Assembly (NCBI GenBank): GCA_963798655.1
Contig: CAWCUH010000004.1
Location: 930,001 to 994,000 of the forward strand
Source: CAVSMC01 sp963798655
GTDB lineage: Bacteria; Pseudomonadota; Gammaproteobacteria; Burkholderiales; Casimicrobiaceae
Direction of reading: 5' to 3'
DNA: 64,000 nucleotides
Shown here: one piece after another, positions 12,134 through 21,323 of the stretch
Numbering within the stretch: position 1 is the first letter of the stretch
Layout: the number at the start of each line of letters is the position of its first letter
The notes under the pieces: generated by a model
Database searches by the model: none
What the model was told of the DNA's origin: nothing
Seen by the model: the letters and a program-made list of their open reading frames with translations, nothing else
Program-made: the position numbers and the translations under genes

Positions 12134-12841
12134 TTAATCGCCGATCGTTGAGGCTGCATCATCCGCCTTGACGCCATGATCGGCGAACGATAGCGCCGGG
12201 CCCAGCATTCGCAGCGCCGCATGCGCGGCGCCGAAGCCGTTGTCGATGTTCATCACCGCGAGCCCGGACGCGCAGCTCGCGAGCGCGGCGTTCAGCGCCG
12301 TGCGGCCGCCCTTGCCGACTCCGTAGCCGACCGATGTCGGCACGGCGAGCACCGGGCTCGCGACGAGACCCGCGAGCACGCTGAAGAGCGCGCCTTCCAT
12401 TCCCGCGACCGCGATGACGACGCGATGGCGGCGTATCTCGTCGAGCCGCTCCATCAAGCGCCACAACCCGGCGACACCGACGTCGACGATCAACGTCGGC
12501 TGCTCGCCGGCGAACGTGAGGGTTCGCAACGCCTCGCGCGCGACCGGCACGTCCGACGTTCCCGCTGCGACGATCGCGACGCGAGCGCGCGCGCGCGCTT
12601 GCGGCAATCCGCCGAGAATCGCCGTGCGCGACGACGGCTCGTAGTCGAGCGCCGTGCGCACGCCCGCGGCGAGCCGCGCGTGCTTGCGCGGACCGAGCCG
12701 CGTGAGCAGCAGTCGTTGCTTCACGTCGATCGCGTGCGCAACGATCGCGTCGATCTGCGCGACGGATTTCGGCTCGCACAGCAGCGCTTCGGTCGTTCCG
12801 GTGCGCCGCCCGCGGTCCCAGTCGAGCTTGAACTCAACCAA
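12134..12841 (-). CDS. larB: LarB, nickel pincer cofactor biosynthesis
   Basis: 235 residues, intact. The C-terminal two thirds is the AIR-carboxylase-like fold (VAIVAAGTSDVPVAREA, VIAVAGMEGALFSVLAGLV, SVGYGVGKGG). LarB carboxylates and hydrolyses nicotinic acid adenine dinucleotide in the first step of making the nickel-pincer nucleotide of LarA enzymes. A TTG start is inferred because it overlaps the larE stop by eight bases and no nearby ATG fits. It is the last gene of a minus-strand larA-larC-larE-larB operon. Confidence 0.9.
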   Translation of the reverse strand: MVEFKLDWDRGRRTGTTEALLCEPKSVAQIDAIVAHAIDVKQRLLLTRLGPRKHARLAAGVRTALDYEPSSRTAILGGLPQARARARVAIVAAGTSDVPVAREALRTLTFAGEQPTLIVDVGVAGLWRLMERLDEIRRHRVVIAVAGMEGALFSVLAGLVASPVLAVPTSVGYGVGKGGRTALNAALASCASGLAVMNIDNGFGAAHAALRMLGPALSFADHGVKADDAASTIGD

Positions 12842-13636
12842 CCGGGGGCGCCTTCAAGAATGCCGCGCCGCGCACGTAAGACCGCACGCCGGCGAACGTG
12901 CGACCCGCCGCGCCACACGCGTGCTGGGCGACCTCGCGAGCTGTCGCAGCGAGTGCTGCGTCGGCGACATCGGCGATCTCGATTACGACACCCGCGTGCG
13001 TCAGGCGACAGCGGAGCACGCGCTCGCGACCGAGCCGCGATGCGAGCGTGCGCTCGACGCTGTCGATGAACGCGAGGTCGCGCTCGTCGATCACGATGCC
13101 GGTCTCGACGCGACTCGACAGGCACGGCTGCGCCGGCAGCCGCTCGAGATCATCGAGACCGAGGTACGCGGCGATCGCATAGACGGTCGCCTTGTCGATG
13201 CCGGCGTCGACGTACGGATGCACGACGTCGCGTTCCTTCGCTGCCCGCAATCCGGGCCGGTAGTCCGACAGGTCGTCGGTGTTCGTGCCCGATGCGATCG
13301 TCTCCGTCGTCACCGCGCGGATGCGCGAGTAGAGATGCGTCTTGCACCAGTAGCAACGGTCGACCGGGTTCGCGCGGTAGCGCTCGTCGGCGATTTCGCC
13401 CGCGTCGATCGTCACGAGGTTCCAGCCATGCCGACCAGCGTGCGCGGCGACGCGCTCGCCGGCGGCTTTGGGCACCGCCGGCCCGTGCGCGTGGTACATC
13501 GTCGTCCGCGCGTGCGGGAAAGGCGATGCGCGACGTGCGCGAGCGTCATCGAGTCGACGCCGCCGCTCACTGCGAGCGCGAGGCACGGATACGCGTCGAG
13601 CGCCGCAACGAGCCTCGCCAGCGCGTCGACGCTCAC
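12834..13636 (-). pseudogene. larE: LarE, sacrificial sulfur transferase, frameshifted
   Basis: The reading frame starts at GTG 13636, overlapping the larC stop by four bases, and encodes the PP-loop LAVSGGVDSMTLAHVAHRL. Near 13505-13515 homology jumps to another frame (TTMYHAHGPAVPKAAGERV) and runs to 12834. The later part keeps NPVDRCYWCKTHLYS and PCLSSR, which contains the cysteine that donates sulfur in characterised LarE. A single missing base explains the break. If real, LarE is inactive; if it is an assembly error, the protein is about 266 residues and complete. Confidence 0.8.
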
Positions 13637-14885
13637 TCGTCGTCCTCGAGCGCGCGCTGCTCGCCGACGGCACGCGCGCGGCGACGCTCCGAGAGCGTAC
13701 CTGCCTGCGCGACGTCGTCATGCGCCGCTTTCGCCGTGCGCTCGCCGCCGGGACGCCGTGCGATCTTGACCGACAGCGCCGAGTCGCCGACGCACGTCGC
13801 GACATCCGTGCGCGCGACGATCATCCTCCGTTCGTCACGGATGCGCAGGCCGAGCGTCGATGTCTCGGCGAAGCACGCGTGCGCGACGGCGTCGAACGCG
13901 TGCGGCCGCACGAGCAATGCGGAAATCAGCGACCGGACGCCCCTTCTTTCCGCTGCGCGTGCCGATCGATACGTCGATCACGCCTGGATTGGCGCGAAGT
14001 CGGTCCGCGGCGAACGCGATTTCCTCTCCGGTCATGTCGTCGACGTCGAATTCGAGCACCGACGACTCACCGAGTCGGCACGCGCCCGCCGCATGCTCGA
14101 ACGATCCATGCGCGAACGATGTTCGGCACGCCGTCGAGCGCACGCGTTCCTGCGCCGTGACCCACGGCGACGAGACGTCCGCCGTCGCGCAGGCCGCCGC
14201 AGTGCGATGGCGCGACCAGATGACGAAGGATCGCCGCGCCGGTCGGCGTGACGCGCTCGCCCGCGACGCCGTCGTCGCGCCATGCGATAACCGGTCGCGA
14301 GCCACGCGGTCGCGGGAGCCGGCACTGGCAGCACGCCGTGTTCCGCGCGAATCGTACCGCCGCCGAGCGGCAACGCGCGACGCGCTCCAGCGTGCGCCGT
14401 CGAGCGCGCCCGCGATGCATCCGGCAGCGACGACGTCGAGCATCGAATCCCAGTCGGCGAGCTCGTGGAAATGCACGTCTTCGATCGGCGTGCCGTGCAC
14501 GTGCGCTTCGGCCTGCCGAGCCATTCGAGGATCGCGAGCGCGTGATCGCGCGTACGGCGGCGAGCGGCGCATCGGCGATGCGCGCGCGAAGCGTCGAATA
14601 CGCGGTACCGGCGTGCGATCGCGCTCGCCGTGCGCGTGCAGGTCGAGCTCGATCCGGCGCGCGCGCAAGTCCGTCGCTTGTCGTCTGCGTGAATCGCGGC
14701 AGCGCACCGCCGTCGGGCCGAACCTTCGCGAGCTCGGCTTGAACGAGCGGCTCGAGCGCGGGCAGCGCATCGATCATCGCGGCGACGAACATGTCGCCGG
14801 CGAGGCCGCCGATCAGGTCGAGATGGATCGCAAGCGAGCGCGGCGACGGCAGCGCCGCGGCGTCAGCCGACGACCGGGACGACAT
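13633..14885 (-). pseudogene. larC: LarC, nickel insertase, multiply frameshifted
   Basis: Every part of LarC is present in the right order but spread over three frames. It starts HLDLIGGLAGDMFVAAMIDAL, then RRIELDLHAHGERD, YSTLRARIADAPL, RDHALAILEWLGR and HVHGTPIEDVHFHELADWDS. It continues with LPLGGGTIRAEHGVLPVPAPAT, GVAGERVTPTGAAILRHL, SVLEFDVDDMTGEEIAF and finally RPHAFDAVAHACFAETSTLG. At least eight frame changes occur in 1.25 kb. LarC inserts nickel into the pincer cofactor using CTP. The start overlaps the corrected larA end by about 23 bases. Known larC1/larC2 programmed frameshifting involves one site and cannot explain eight. Confidence 0.8.
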
Positions 14886-16166
14886 ACGGCCCTTCGGGAA
14901 TCACCGCGACTGCTCGATCGCCAGCGCGCGCGATCGCCGCCGCCGAGCGCGTCTTCGACCGAGTCGATCGGACTCGACGCCGGTAAGCGCCGGTCTTCGC
15001 CGTCGAGGCCGGTCGTGTACAGCTGCACGCGGCCGACGCGCATCGACTTCAGCTGCATCTCGGTCTGCCATTCGTCGATGTCGGCGAAGCGCTTGGCGAG
15101 CAGCGTCCGGAGGAACGCGTCCGGCCCGAGCGAGCGCAACCGGCGCCTGCGCGTCGCGAAACTCCGCCGATCCGAATCCTTCGGAGCACGCCGACGCGAC
15201 GATCAGCGTCCCGCCCGGTTCCAGGATGTCGAGCGGCGTCACCATGCCCTTGACCGTCTGGTAGTACGTCTTGTCGAGCGGATGGCCCGCCGACGACGTG
15301 ACGACCGTCGAGAAGCGGCGGCCGACGGGAACGCGGACGCTGTGCGCGACGAAGTCGACCGCGTGCAGATGGCTCGCGATCACCTCGCCGAAATTGACGT
15401 GCACGAGATCGCGGTCCTCGTCGATCACCGTGTTCAGCGCGTAGACGTCGCCCAGCATGCGCACGATCTCGAGCTGCTCCTCGTGCAGCGGATTGCGCTC
15501 GAGCATGCATTCTTTCGCCGCCGGGTCCTCCATGAAGCGCGCGCTGTGAAACGTGCGGATCGTGTCGGCATGGGCGACGCCGGGCGCGATCACCTTGCGT
15601 CCGCCGGAATAGCCCGCCATGAAATGCGGCTCGACGAGTCCCGTCGCGATGCGAACGTCGGCCTCGACGAAGCGGCGGTCGAGCTTCACCGGCGTCGCGC
15701 GGCCGCGCGTGACGCCGAGATCGACGTGCATCGCGTCGTCGCGAGCGAAGTGGTTCTCCACGCGCACCGTGTCGAATACCCACGGATCGCCGACGACTTC
15801 CGCCAGCTCGTCGCCCTCGTTCGGGCGATGCAGGCCGGTCGCGACCAGCACGGTGATGCGCTCACGCGGCACACCCGCGTGCAGCAAGCCTTCGATCAGC
15901 GGCCGCAGGAACAGGCGGTTCGGCACCGGCCGCGTGATGTCGCAGATCAGGATGCACGCGCTGCTTCGTCCCTGCACGAGCGACGCGTACGGCGGTGCGT
16001 CGATCGGCTGCGCGAGTGCCGCGCGCACCGCGGCATGCGGATCGGCAAGCTTCGCGAGAGGCGCCTTGCCGATCACGGTCGGCTGCGCGTCGCGCGGCAG
16101 CGGCACGCGCAATCCCGTGCGCCCGTAGAGGATGTCGATCTCGCTCGAGGCGGCGACTTGACTCAT
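14863..16166 (-). pseudogene. larA: LarA-family nickel-dependent racemase (first copy), C-terminus frameshifted
   Basis: The first 345 or so residues are in one frame and include the LarA ligands: H113 in ATGLHRPN, H181 and K191 in PHFMAGYSGGRK, and H207 in TFHSARF. The lysine is the residue that carries the nickel-pincer cofactor in lactate racemase. After AEFRDAQ (near 15160) homology moves to a second frame (LGPDAFLRTLLAKRFADIDEW through VQLYTTGLDGEDRR). A third frame encodes the conserved ending AVAVIPEGPYVVPVVG, stopping at 14863. At least two indels are needed. LarA homologues racemise or epimerise short 2-hydroxyacids; the specific substrate is unknown. Confidence 0.8.
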
Positions 16167-16552
16167 CGTCGAAGTTTACCTCGGCCGGGGGCGCGGCTAT
16201 CAGCCCGGCGAACGCCTCGCTGATGCCCCGGCCGCCCGGCGTGCGCCGTGGCGGTCACCGCAGCAGCGTCGCTCATTCTGCGAAGATCGCGAATCCGAAA
16301 TCGAGCGTGTCGAGACCCGCGCGCAACAACGCGGGCGGCGCACTCGACCTTTTCGGCGACGGCGCAACAATTCGCAGTTGCTCGCGGTCCACGATCTCTC
16401 CCTTGCGATTTCACCGCGCGGTCCCGGCAGCCGGCAAGGCGCGGGCGGCGCGCCGCTGCGCGAGGGCAGTTTACCCGCATCCAGGAAATCCGGCCTCGCG
16501 CGGTGAGACCGGGCCGCGCACGACGCTCGTCGCCGCGTGTAGGATTGACGCC
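16167..16552. other. divergent intergenic region between two larA genes
   Basis: About 385 bases separating the minus-strand lar operon from the plus-strand larA copy. Frames crossing it are arginine/alanine-rich and match nothing. It should hold promoters for both transcripts. A TAGGAT hexamer at about 16540 directly before the downstream ATG is too close to be a normal -10. No clear operator or terminator was recognised. Confidence 0.45.
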
Positions 16553-17803
16553 ATGGACGGGACTGGATTCGCCGACCGGCTTCTGACCGACGACGAGGCG
16601 CGCGACATCGTGCACGCCGGTCTCGCCTCGCTTGCGCTGGACGGCAAGCGCGTGCTGTTCATCATTCCGGACGGCACGCGGACGATGCCGATGCCGCGGA
16701 TGTTCGCGCTGATCCGCGAGGCGCTCGCCGGTCGCGCGACGGCGCTCGATTTCCTCGTCGCGCTCGGCACGCACCAGCCGATGACCGACGCGCAGCTCAC
16801 GCGTCATGTCGGCGCTCCGGTCATCGACGGCCGCGCCGGCGAGTCGCGCATCTTCAACCACGAGTGGAGCGATTCGGGGACGTTCGCGAAGATCGGCGAG
16901 ATTTCCGCCGAGGAGATCCGCGCGCTCTCCGGCGGACGTCTCGAGCAGCCGGTCAGCGTGACGCTGAACAAGCGCATCTTCGACTACGACCAGCTCGTGA
17001 TCTGCGGGCCGGTGTTCCCGCACGAGGTCGTCGGCTTCTCCGGCGGCAACAAGTATTTCTTTCCCGGCATCGCGGGGCCGGACGTCATCAACTTCACGCA
17101 CTGGCTCGGCGCTCTCATCACGAACTTCGAGGTGATCGGCGCCGGCTACACGCCGGTGCGCGCGGTGATCGATCGCGCGGCGTCGTTCGTCACCGTGCCG
17201 ACGGCGTGCTTCGCGCTGGTGGTGACCCAGACCGGCCTCGCGGGAATGTACTTCGGGTCGGCGCGCCATGCGTGGGAGCAGGCGTCGGCGCTTTCGGCGA
17301 AGCGCCACATCGTCTGGCTCGATCAGCCGGTGAAGCAGGTGCTCTCCGTCATGCCGCCGATGTACGCCGACGTATGGACCGCCGGCAAGGGCATGTACAA
17401 GATCGAGCCGGTCGTGGCCGACGGCGGCGAGGTGGTCATCTACGCGCCGCACATCCGCGAGGTGAGCGCGACGCACGGTGCGATCATCGAGCAGATCGGC
17501 TATCACTGCCGCGACTACTTCGTGAAGCAGCCGGCGCTGCTCGCGAAGTATCCCGGCGGCGTCGTCGCGCACTCGACGCACGTGAAGGGCCTCGGCACGT
17601 ACGATGCCACGACCGGCATCGAGACGCCGCGGGTCAAGGTCACGCTCGCGACCGCCATTGCGGAATCGGTGTGCCGCAGGATCAATCTCGGCTACCGCGA
17701 TCCGACGACGATCGACGTCGACGCGTGGAAGGGTCGCGAGCATGAAGGCATCCTCGTCGTTCCACGCGCCGGCGAGATGCTGTACCGGCTCGCGCCGCGC
17801 TGA
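16553..17803 (+). CDS. LarA-family (DUF2088) nickel-dependent racemase/epimerase, second copy
   Basis: 416 residues, uninterrupted. The cofactor-binding residues are all visible: H74 in ALGTHQPM, H157 and K167 in FPHEVVGFSGGNK, and H183 in NFTHWLG. The protein diverges strongly from the neighbouring LarA (FFPGIAGPDVIN in place of APGVAHADTIR). It therefore belongs to a different LarA subgroup and probably uses a different hydroxyacid. It depends on LarB, LarC and LarE for cofactor, which makes the broken larC and larE beside it puzzling. The ATG at 16553 matches the expected N-terminus; the longer upstream frame has no homology. Confidence 0.85.
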   Translation: MDGTGFADRLLTDDEARDIVHAGLASLALDGKRVLFIIPDGTRTMPMPRMFALIREALAGRATALDFLVALGTHQPMTDAQLTRHVGAPVIDGRAGESRIFNHEWSDSGTFAKIGEISAEEIRALSGGRLEQPVSVTLNKRIFDYDQLVICGPVFPHEVVGFSGGNKYFFPGIAGPDVINFTHWLGALITNFEVIGAGYTPVRAVIDRAASFVTVPTACFALVVTQTGLAGMYFGSARHAWEQASALSAKRHIVWLDQPVKQVLSVMPPMYADVWTAGKGMYKIEPVVADGGEVVIYAPHIREVSATHGAIIEQIGYHCRDYFVKQPALLAKYPGGVVAHSTHVKGLGTYDATTGIETPRVKVTLATAIAESVCRRINLGYRDPTTIDVDAWKGREHEGILVVPRAGEMLYRLAPR

Positions 17804-17899
17804 CGTGGACGGCGAGTTCCGCCCGCGCGGGCGCGTTCGCGTGCGCCGGGCCGAGACCGACCCGCTGCACGGCGCGATCGAACGCTTCGAAGGCACGCG

Positions 17900-19063
17900 A
17901 TGACGCGCAGTTCGGATGGCTCCCCGTTCGCGTCCAGGCTCCCGAACGTCGGCACGACGATCTTCACGTCGATGTCGGCGCTCGCCGTCGAGCACGATGC
18001 GGTGAACCTCGGGCAGGGCTTCCCGGATTTCAACTGCGATCCCGCGCTGATCGAGCACGTGCATCGGGCGATGCAGGGCGGGCACAATCAGTACGCGCTG
18101 ATGGCCGGGGTCGCACCGCTGCGCCAGGCGATCGAGCGGAAGACGCACGCGCTGTACGGGCGCCGCTACGACTGGGACAGCGAGATCACCATCACCGCCG
18201 GCGCGACGCAGGCGATCATGACCGCGGTGCTCTGCTGCGTGCATCCGGGCGACGAGGTGATCGTGCTGGAGCCGTGCTACGACAGCTACGTGCCGGCGAT
18301 CGAGCTCGCCGGTGGTCTGCCCGTGCTGGTCACGCTGGAGCCGCCCGACTACCGGATACCGCTCGAGCGCATCGCCGCCGCGGTGACGCCGCGCACGCGG
18401 CTGGTGATGATCAACACGCCGCACAATCCGACCGGCCGCATCTGGAGCGCCGACGATATGCGCGGGCTCGCCGATGTGCTGCGCCACTCGCGCGCGCTGC
18501 TGCTCTGCGACGAGGTCTACGAGCACATCGTGTTCGACGGCGCACGCCACGAGAGCATCGCGCGCCATCCCGAGCTCGCCGAGCGGGCGTTCGTGATCTC
18601 GAGCTTCGGCAAGACGCTGCACACGACGGGATGGAAAATCGGCTACGCGATGGCGCCAGCCGTGATGACGCGCGAGTTCCGCAAGGTGCATCAGTTCATG
18701 GTGTTCGCGGTCAACACGCCGGCGCAGCACGGCATTGCGGCGTACATCGCGGATCCGGGCCCGTACGTGGAGCTGCCGGCGTTCTACCAGCGCAAGCGCG
18801 ACGCATTCCGGGCGGGGCTCGCGTCGACGCGCTTCGAGCTGCTGCCGTGCGAAGGCACGTATTTCCAATGCGTTCGCTACGACGCGATCAGCGACCAGGC
18901 AGAAAACGCATTTGCGCGTTGGCTCACGAGCGACATCGGCGTCGCCGCGATCCCGGTCTCGGCGTTCTGCCGCACACAGGCAGGCACGCGCGTCGTTCGC
19001 TTCTGCTTCGCCAAGAAGGAAGAAACGCTCGCGCGCGCGCTCGAGCGGCTGGCCGACGTCTAG
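17900..19063 (+). CDS. methionine/aromatic aminotransferase, YbdL type (class I/II, PLP)
   Basis: 387 residues, closely patterned on E. coli YbdL: LPNVGTTIFTSMSALA, VNLGQGFPDF, NQYALMAGVAPLRQAI, NTPHNPTGRIW, and SSFGKTLHTTGWKIGY with the PLP-lysine at K238. The C-terminus FCFAKKEETLARALERL is also typical. YbdL-like enzymes transaminate methionine and aromatic amino acids with 2-oxo acids in the cytoplasm, and some act in methionine salvage. It lies 96 bases after the second larA; a very short GTG frame in between may be incidental. Confidence 0.9.
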   Translation: MTRSSDGSPFASRLPNVGTTIFTSMSALAVEHDAVNLGQGFPDFNCDPALIEHVHRAMQGGHNQYALMAGVAPLRQAIERKTHALYGRRYDWDSEITITAGATQAIMTAVLCCVHPGDEVIVLEPCYDSYVPAIELAGGLPVLVTLEPPDYRIPLERIAAAVTPRTRLVMINTPHNPTGRIWSADDMRGLADVLRHSRALLLCDEVYEHIVFDGARHESIARHPELAERAFVISSFGKTLHTTGWKIGYAMAPAVMTREFRKVHQFMVFAVNTPAQHGIAAYIADPGPYVELPAFYQRKRDAFRAGLASTRFELLPCEGTYFQCVRYDAISDQAENAFARWLTSDIGVAAIPVSAFCRTQAGTRVVRFCFAKKEETLARALERLADV

Positions 19064-19101
19064 GCGCACGCCGCGCAGGGCACACCGGCATCGGCTCCGG
19101 C

Positions 19102-19117
19102 TGGCATGCAGCTTGCA
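19102..19117 (+). promoter_or_regulatory. sigma-54 (RpoN) promoter, -24/-12 consensus
   Basis: TGGCATGCAGCTTGCA matches the sigma-54 consensus TGGCAYR-N4-TTGCW at every defined position, with GG and GC at the required spacing. It lies 117 bases before the HEPN-domain gene start and just after the aminotransferase stop. A 100-base leader would leave room for enhancer-type control further upstream. No enhancer-binding protein gene is present in the window. Confidence 0.6.
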
Positions 19118-19233
19118 GCGTGAGGCGGTTGCGCGTGCACCGGAAAAAATGCCGGAACTCGCGCGTCGCGCGCGAGACAAACGTCGATGTGTTGCCGATC
19201 GGCGCGGGAGGTCGGCGGTATCGACTGATTCGC

Positions 19234-19785
19234 ATGGGCCCTACGATCGTGGACGAAACGCAACGCACGACGGCGCTCGCATTCTGGAGGTACGCGCATG
19301 ATTATCTGCGCGTCGCGCGCGCTCTCGCCGACCAGCACAAGCTGCGCCCATGCGAGTCGCAGGCCGTGTATCACCTCGCCGCGCAGGGCCTCGAGTTCGC
19401 GCTGAAAGCCTTCCTGCGCGCGAAGGGCCTCTCCGCGTCGGCGCTGCAATCCGACGTCGGTCACTCGCTTGTCGAAGCGCTGCAGCGCAGCGGCGCGCTC
19501 GGCTTGCCGGAGCTCTCTGCCGCATCGCAAGCATGCATCGAGACGCTCGCGCCGCATCACCAGCGCGCGCAGTTCATCTACGTCGACGCCGGCGACGATG
19601 GGTTCGCCGACGTTCACGCGTTCGTGGCTGCCGGCATCCAGATCCTCGACTGCATCGTGCCCGACGTCGTCGCCGACTACGTCGAGCATCACGGCGCACC
19701 GGCATCGCCCAGCGCTGGCGAGTTCGTGCAGCGATTGCGCGCCGACCTGCTCGCGACCGCCGACGGCATCGCGCTGCCTGCTTGA
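19234..19785 (+). CDS. HEPN-domain protein
   Basis: 183 residues, all helical. The region YAHDYLRVARALADQHKL, then AVYHLAAQGLEFALKAFLRAKG and GHSLVEAL, is the two-helix core of a HEPN domain as found beside MNT nucleotidyltransferases or as solo proteins. HEPN proteins bind nucleotides or RNA, and some are RNases. The RX4-6H RNase motif is not clearly present, so a binding rather than cutting role is possible. The gene follows a consensus sigma-54 promoter and precedes a NYN-LOTUS gene by about 70 bases. Function unknown. Confidence 0.7.
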   Translation: MGPTIVDETQRTTALAFWRYAHDYLRVARALADQHKLRPCESQAVYHLAAQGLEFALKAFLRAKGLSASALQSDVGHSLVEALQRSGALGLPELSAASQACIETLAPHHQRAQFIYVDAGDDGFADVHAFVAAGIQILDCIVPDVVADYVEHHGAPASPSAGEFVQRLRADLLATADGIALPA

Positions 19786-19854
19786 CGGCCGCGGGCGGCG
19801 CGCGCCCGGCGCGCTGCGGCCGGTGTGAGACTATTCGCCTTTCCTCGCGCATGG

Positions 19855-20844
19855 ATGACGATGGTTTCCAAGGACGAAGTGACGAACATGGCGCTGTTCT
19901 GCGATTTCGAGAACATCGCGCTCGGCGTGCGTGACGCCGACTACGAAAAGTTCGACATCGGCAAGGTGCTCGAGCGGCTGCTGCTCAAAGGCAGCATCGT
20001 CGTGAAGAAGGCCTACTGCGACTGGGACCGCTACAAGACGTTCAAGGCGCCGATGCACGAGGCGAGCTTCGAACTGATCGAGATCCCGCACGTGCGCCAG
20101 TCGGGCAAGAACTCCGCCGACATCCGGATGGTCGTCGACGCGCTCGACCTCTGCTACACGAAGGCGCACGTGCAGACGTTCGTCATCATCAGCGGCGACT
20201 CGGACTTCTCGCCGCTCGTCTCGAAGCTGCGCGAGAACAACAAGGTCGTGATCGGCGTCGGCGTCAAGAATTCGACGTCCGACCTGCTGATCGCGAACTG
20301 CGACGAGTTCATCTTCTACGACGACCTCGTCCGCGCGAAGAAGCGCGCGTCCTCGCGCAAGAGCGCGGCGAAGGCGGAGACCAACGGCGCGAAGACCGAG
20401 AAGACGGCCAAGGCCGACAGCAACGGCGCGAAAGCCGGCAAGGCAGCGAAGTCGCCGCGTGGTGCGCGTGCGTCGAAGCGGCTCGCCGCGGACGTCGCGC
20501 CGTCGGCCGACGTCGCGACGATCGTCGAGTCGCAGCCCGCCCAGGCGCCGGGCGACTCGGCGAGCGCAACGACGAAAACGGACGAGCAACGCGTGCAGGA
20601 GGCGCTCGAGCGGATCGTCGAAACGGTCGAAGCGCTCATCAGCGAGCGCGGCGACGAGGAGATCGTCTGGGGATCGATGGTGAAGCAGGCGCTCAAGCGT
20701 CGAAATCCCGGCTTCAACGAGTCGTTCTACGGATTCCGCTCGTTCAACGGCATGCTGGAGGAGGCCGCGCGCCGCGGATTGCTCACGCTGCGACGCGACG
20801 AGAAGAGCGGCGGCTACGTCGTCCGCCTCGCAGCGACCGACTGA
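19855..20844 (+). CDS. NYN-domain putative ribonuclease with C-terminal LOTUS (OST-HTH) domain
   Basis: About 329 residues. An N-terminal PIN-like NYN domain has the acidic residues ALFCDFENIA, KNSADIRMVVDALDL and ISGDSDFSPLV. A low-complexity linker (about 165-245) is rich in lysine, alanine and serine. A C-terminal LOTUS/OST-HTH domain (about 255-325) includes WGSMVKQALKRRNPGFNESFYGF. This is a LabA-like bacterial architecture expected to bind and possibly cut RNA. Starts at 19855, 19861 and 19888 are all possible; the last is preceded by AAGGA at a long spacing and still includes the first catalytic aspartate. Confidence 0.85.
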   Translation: MTMVSKDEVTNMALFCDFENIALGVRDADYEKFDIGKVLERLLLKGSIVVKKAYCDWDRYKTFKAPMHEASFELIEIPHVRQSGKNSADIRMVVDALDLCYTKAHVQTFVIISGDSDFSPLVSKLRENNKVVIGVGVKNSTSDLLIANCDEFIFYDDLVRAKKRASSRKSAAKAETNGAKTEKTAKADSNGAKAGKAAKSPRGARASKRLAADVAPSADVATIVESQPAQAPGDSASATTKTDEQRVQEALERIVETVEALISERGDEEIVWGSMVKQALKRRNPGFNESFYGFRSFNGMLEEAARRGLLTLRRDEKSGGYVVRLAATD

Positions 20845-20988
20845 CGCCGCGCAGCGTTTCGCGCGCGGACAAACGTACACGCGCTGCGCGCACAAATTGC
20901 CGGTGCCGCCGCGCGCGGCGCACGAAATCCCGGCCCCTGATCGGGGCTCGCGCAGGAGCGCGCCGCCAGCGGCCGCGCCTCAACCGAC

Positions 20989-21004
20989 TGGCACGGAACG
21001 TGCG
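20989..21004 (+). promoter_or_regulatory. near-consensus sigma-54 promoter before DUF3309 gene
   Basis: TGGCACGGAACGTGCG keeps the -24 GG and -12 GC at the right spacing, but has GTGCG in place of TTGCW. It lies 137 bases before the DUF3309 start. The rest of the 296-base interval 20845-21140 holds no gene, only a small hairpin (CGGGTCG with CGACCCG near 21075-21095). Support is weaker than for the 19102 site. Confidence 0.3.
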
Positions 21005-21140
21005 ACACATCGCATGAGGCCCACCATCGCCGATTTCGGATCAGCTTTGGATCGCGTGCCTCACGCGGTCCGGGTCGCCTTCGGACGACCCGGCCGCACC
21101 TTGCCGAGCGCCCGGCCGCGGGCGCGCAACGGGAGCTGCG

Positions 21141-21299
21141 ATGAGCCTCGGAACGATATTACTGATCGTGTTGATACTGGCGCTGATCGGCGCGCTGCCG
21201 TCGTGGCCGTACAGCACCGGCTGGGGCTACGCGCCGAGCGGCGTCGTCGGCGCGATCGTCCTCGTCGTGCTGATTCTCGTCCTCGTGGGCAGGTTGTAG
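21141..21299 (+). CDS. DUF3309 small membrane protein
   Basis: 52 residues: MSLGTILLIVLILALIGALP, then WPYSTGWGYAPSG, then a second hydrophobic helix ending VLVGRL. This is the complete DUF3309 pattern: two short transmembrane helices around a WPYS..WGY.PSG loop. The function is unknown; members are abundant in proteobacteria and often appear stress related. The start is supported by GGGAG seven bases upstream. A bidirectional terminator follows 24 bases after the stop. Confidence 0.85.
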   Translation: MSLGTILLIVLILALIGALPSWPYSTGWGYAPSGVVGAIVLVVLILVLVGRL

Positions 21300-21323
21300 C
21301 GCCGCCGCAAGCGAGCGAAAAAG

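Noticed and set aside
13633..14885. Programmed ribosomal frameshifting in larC, as reported for larC1/larC2
   Set aside because: That mechanism involves one site; at least eight frame changes are needed here and no repeated slippery sequence was seen.
17805..17903. A 32-codon GTG frame between larA copy two and the aminotransferase
   Set aside because: It overlaps the next start by four bases, but has no ribosome-binding site or recognisable sequence; too short to support.
16163..19180. A 1005-codon open frame on the minus strand opposite larA copy two and the aminotransferase
   Set aside because: Composition is arginine/histidine-heavy shadow coding and both plus-strand genes are well-supported enzymes.
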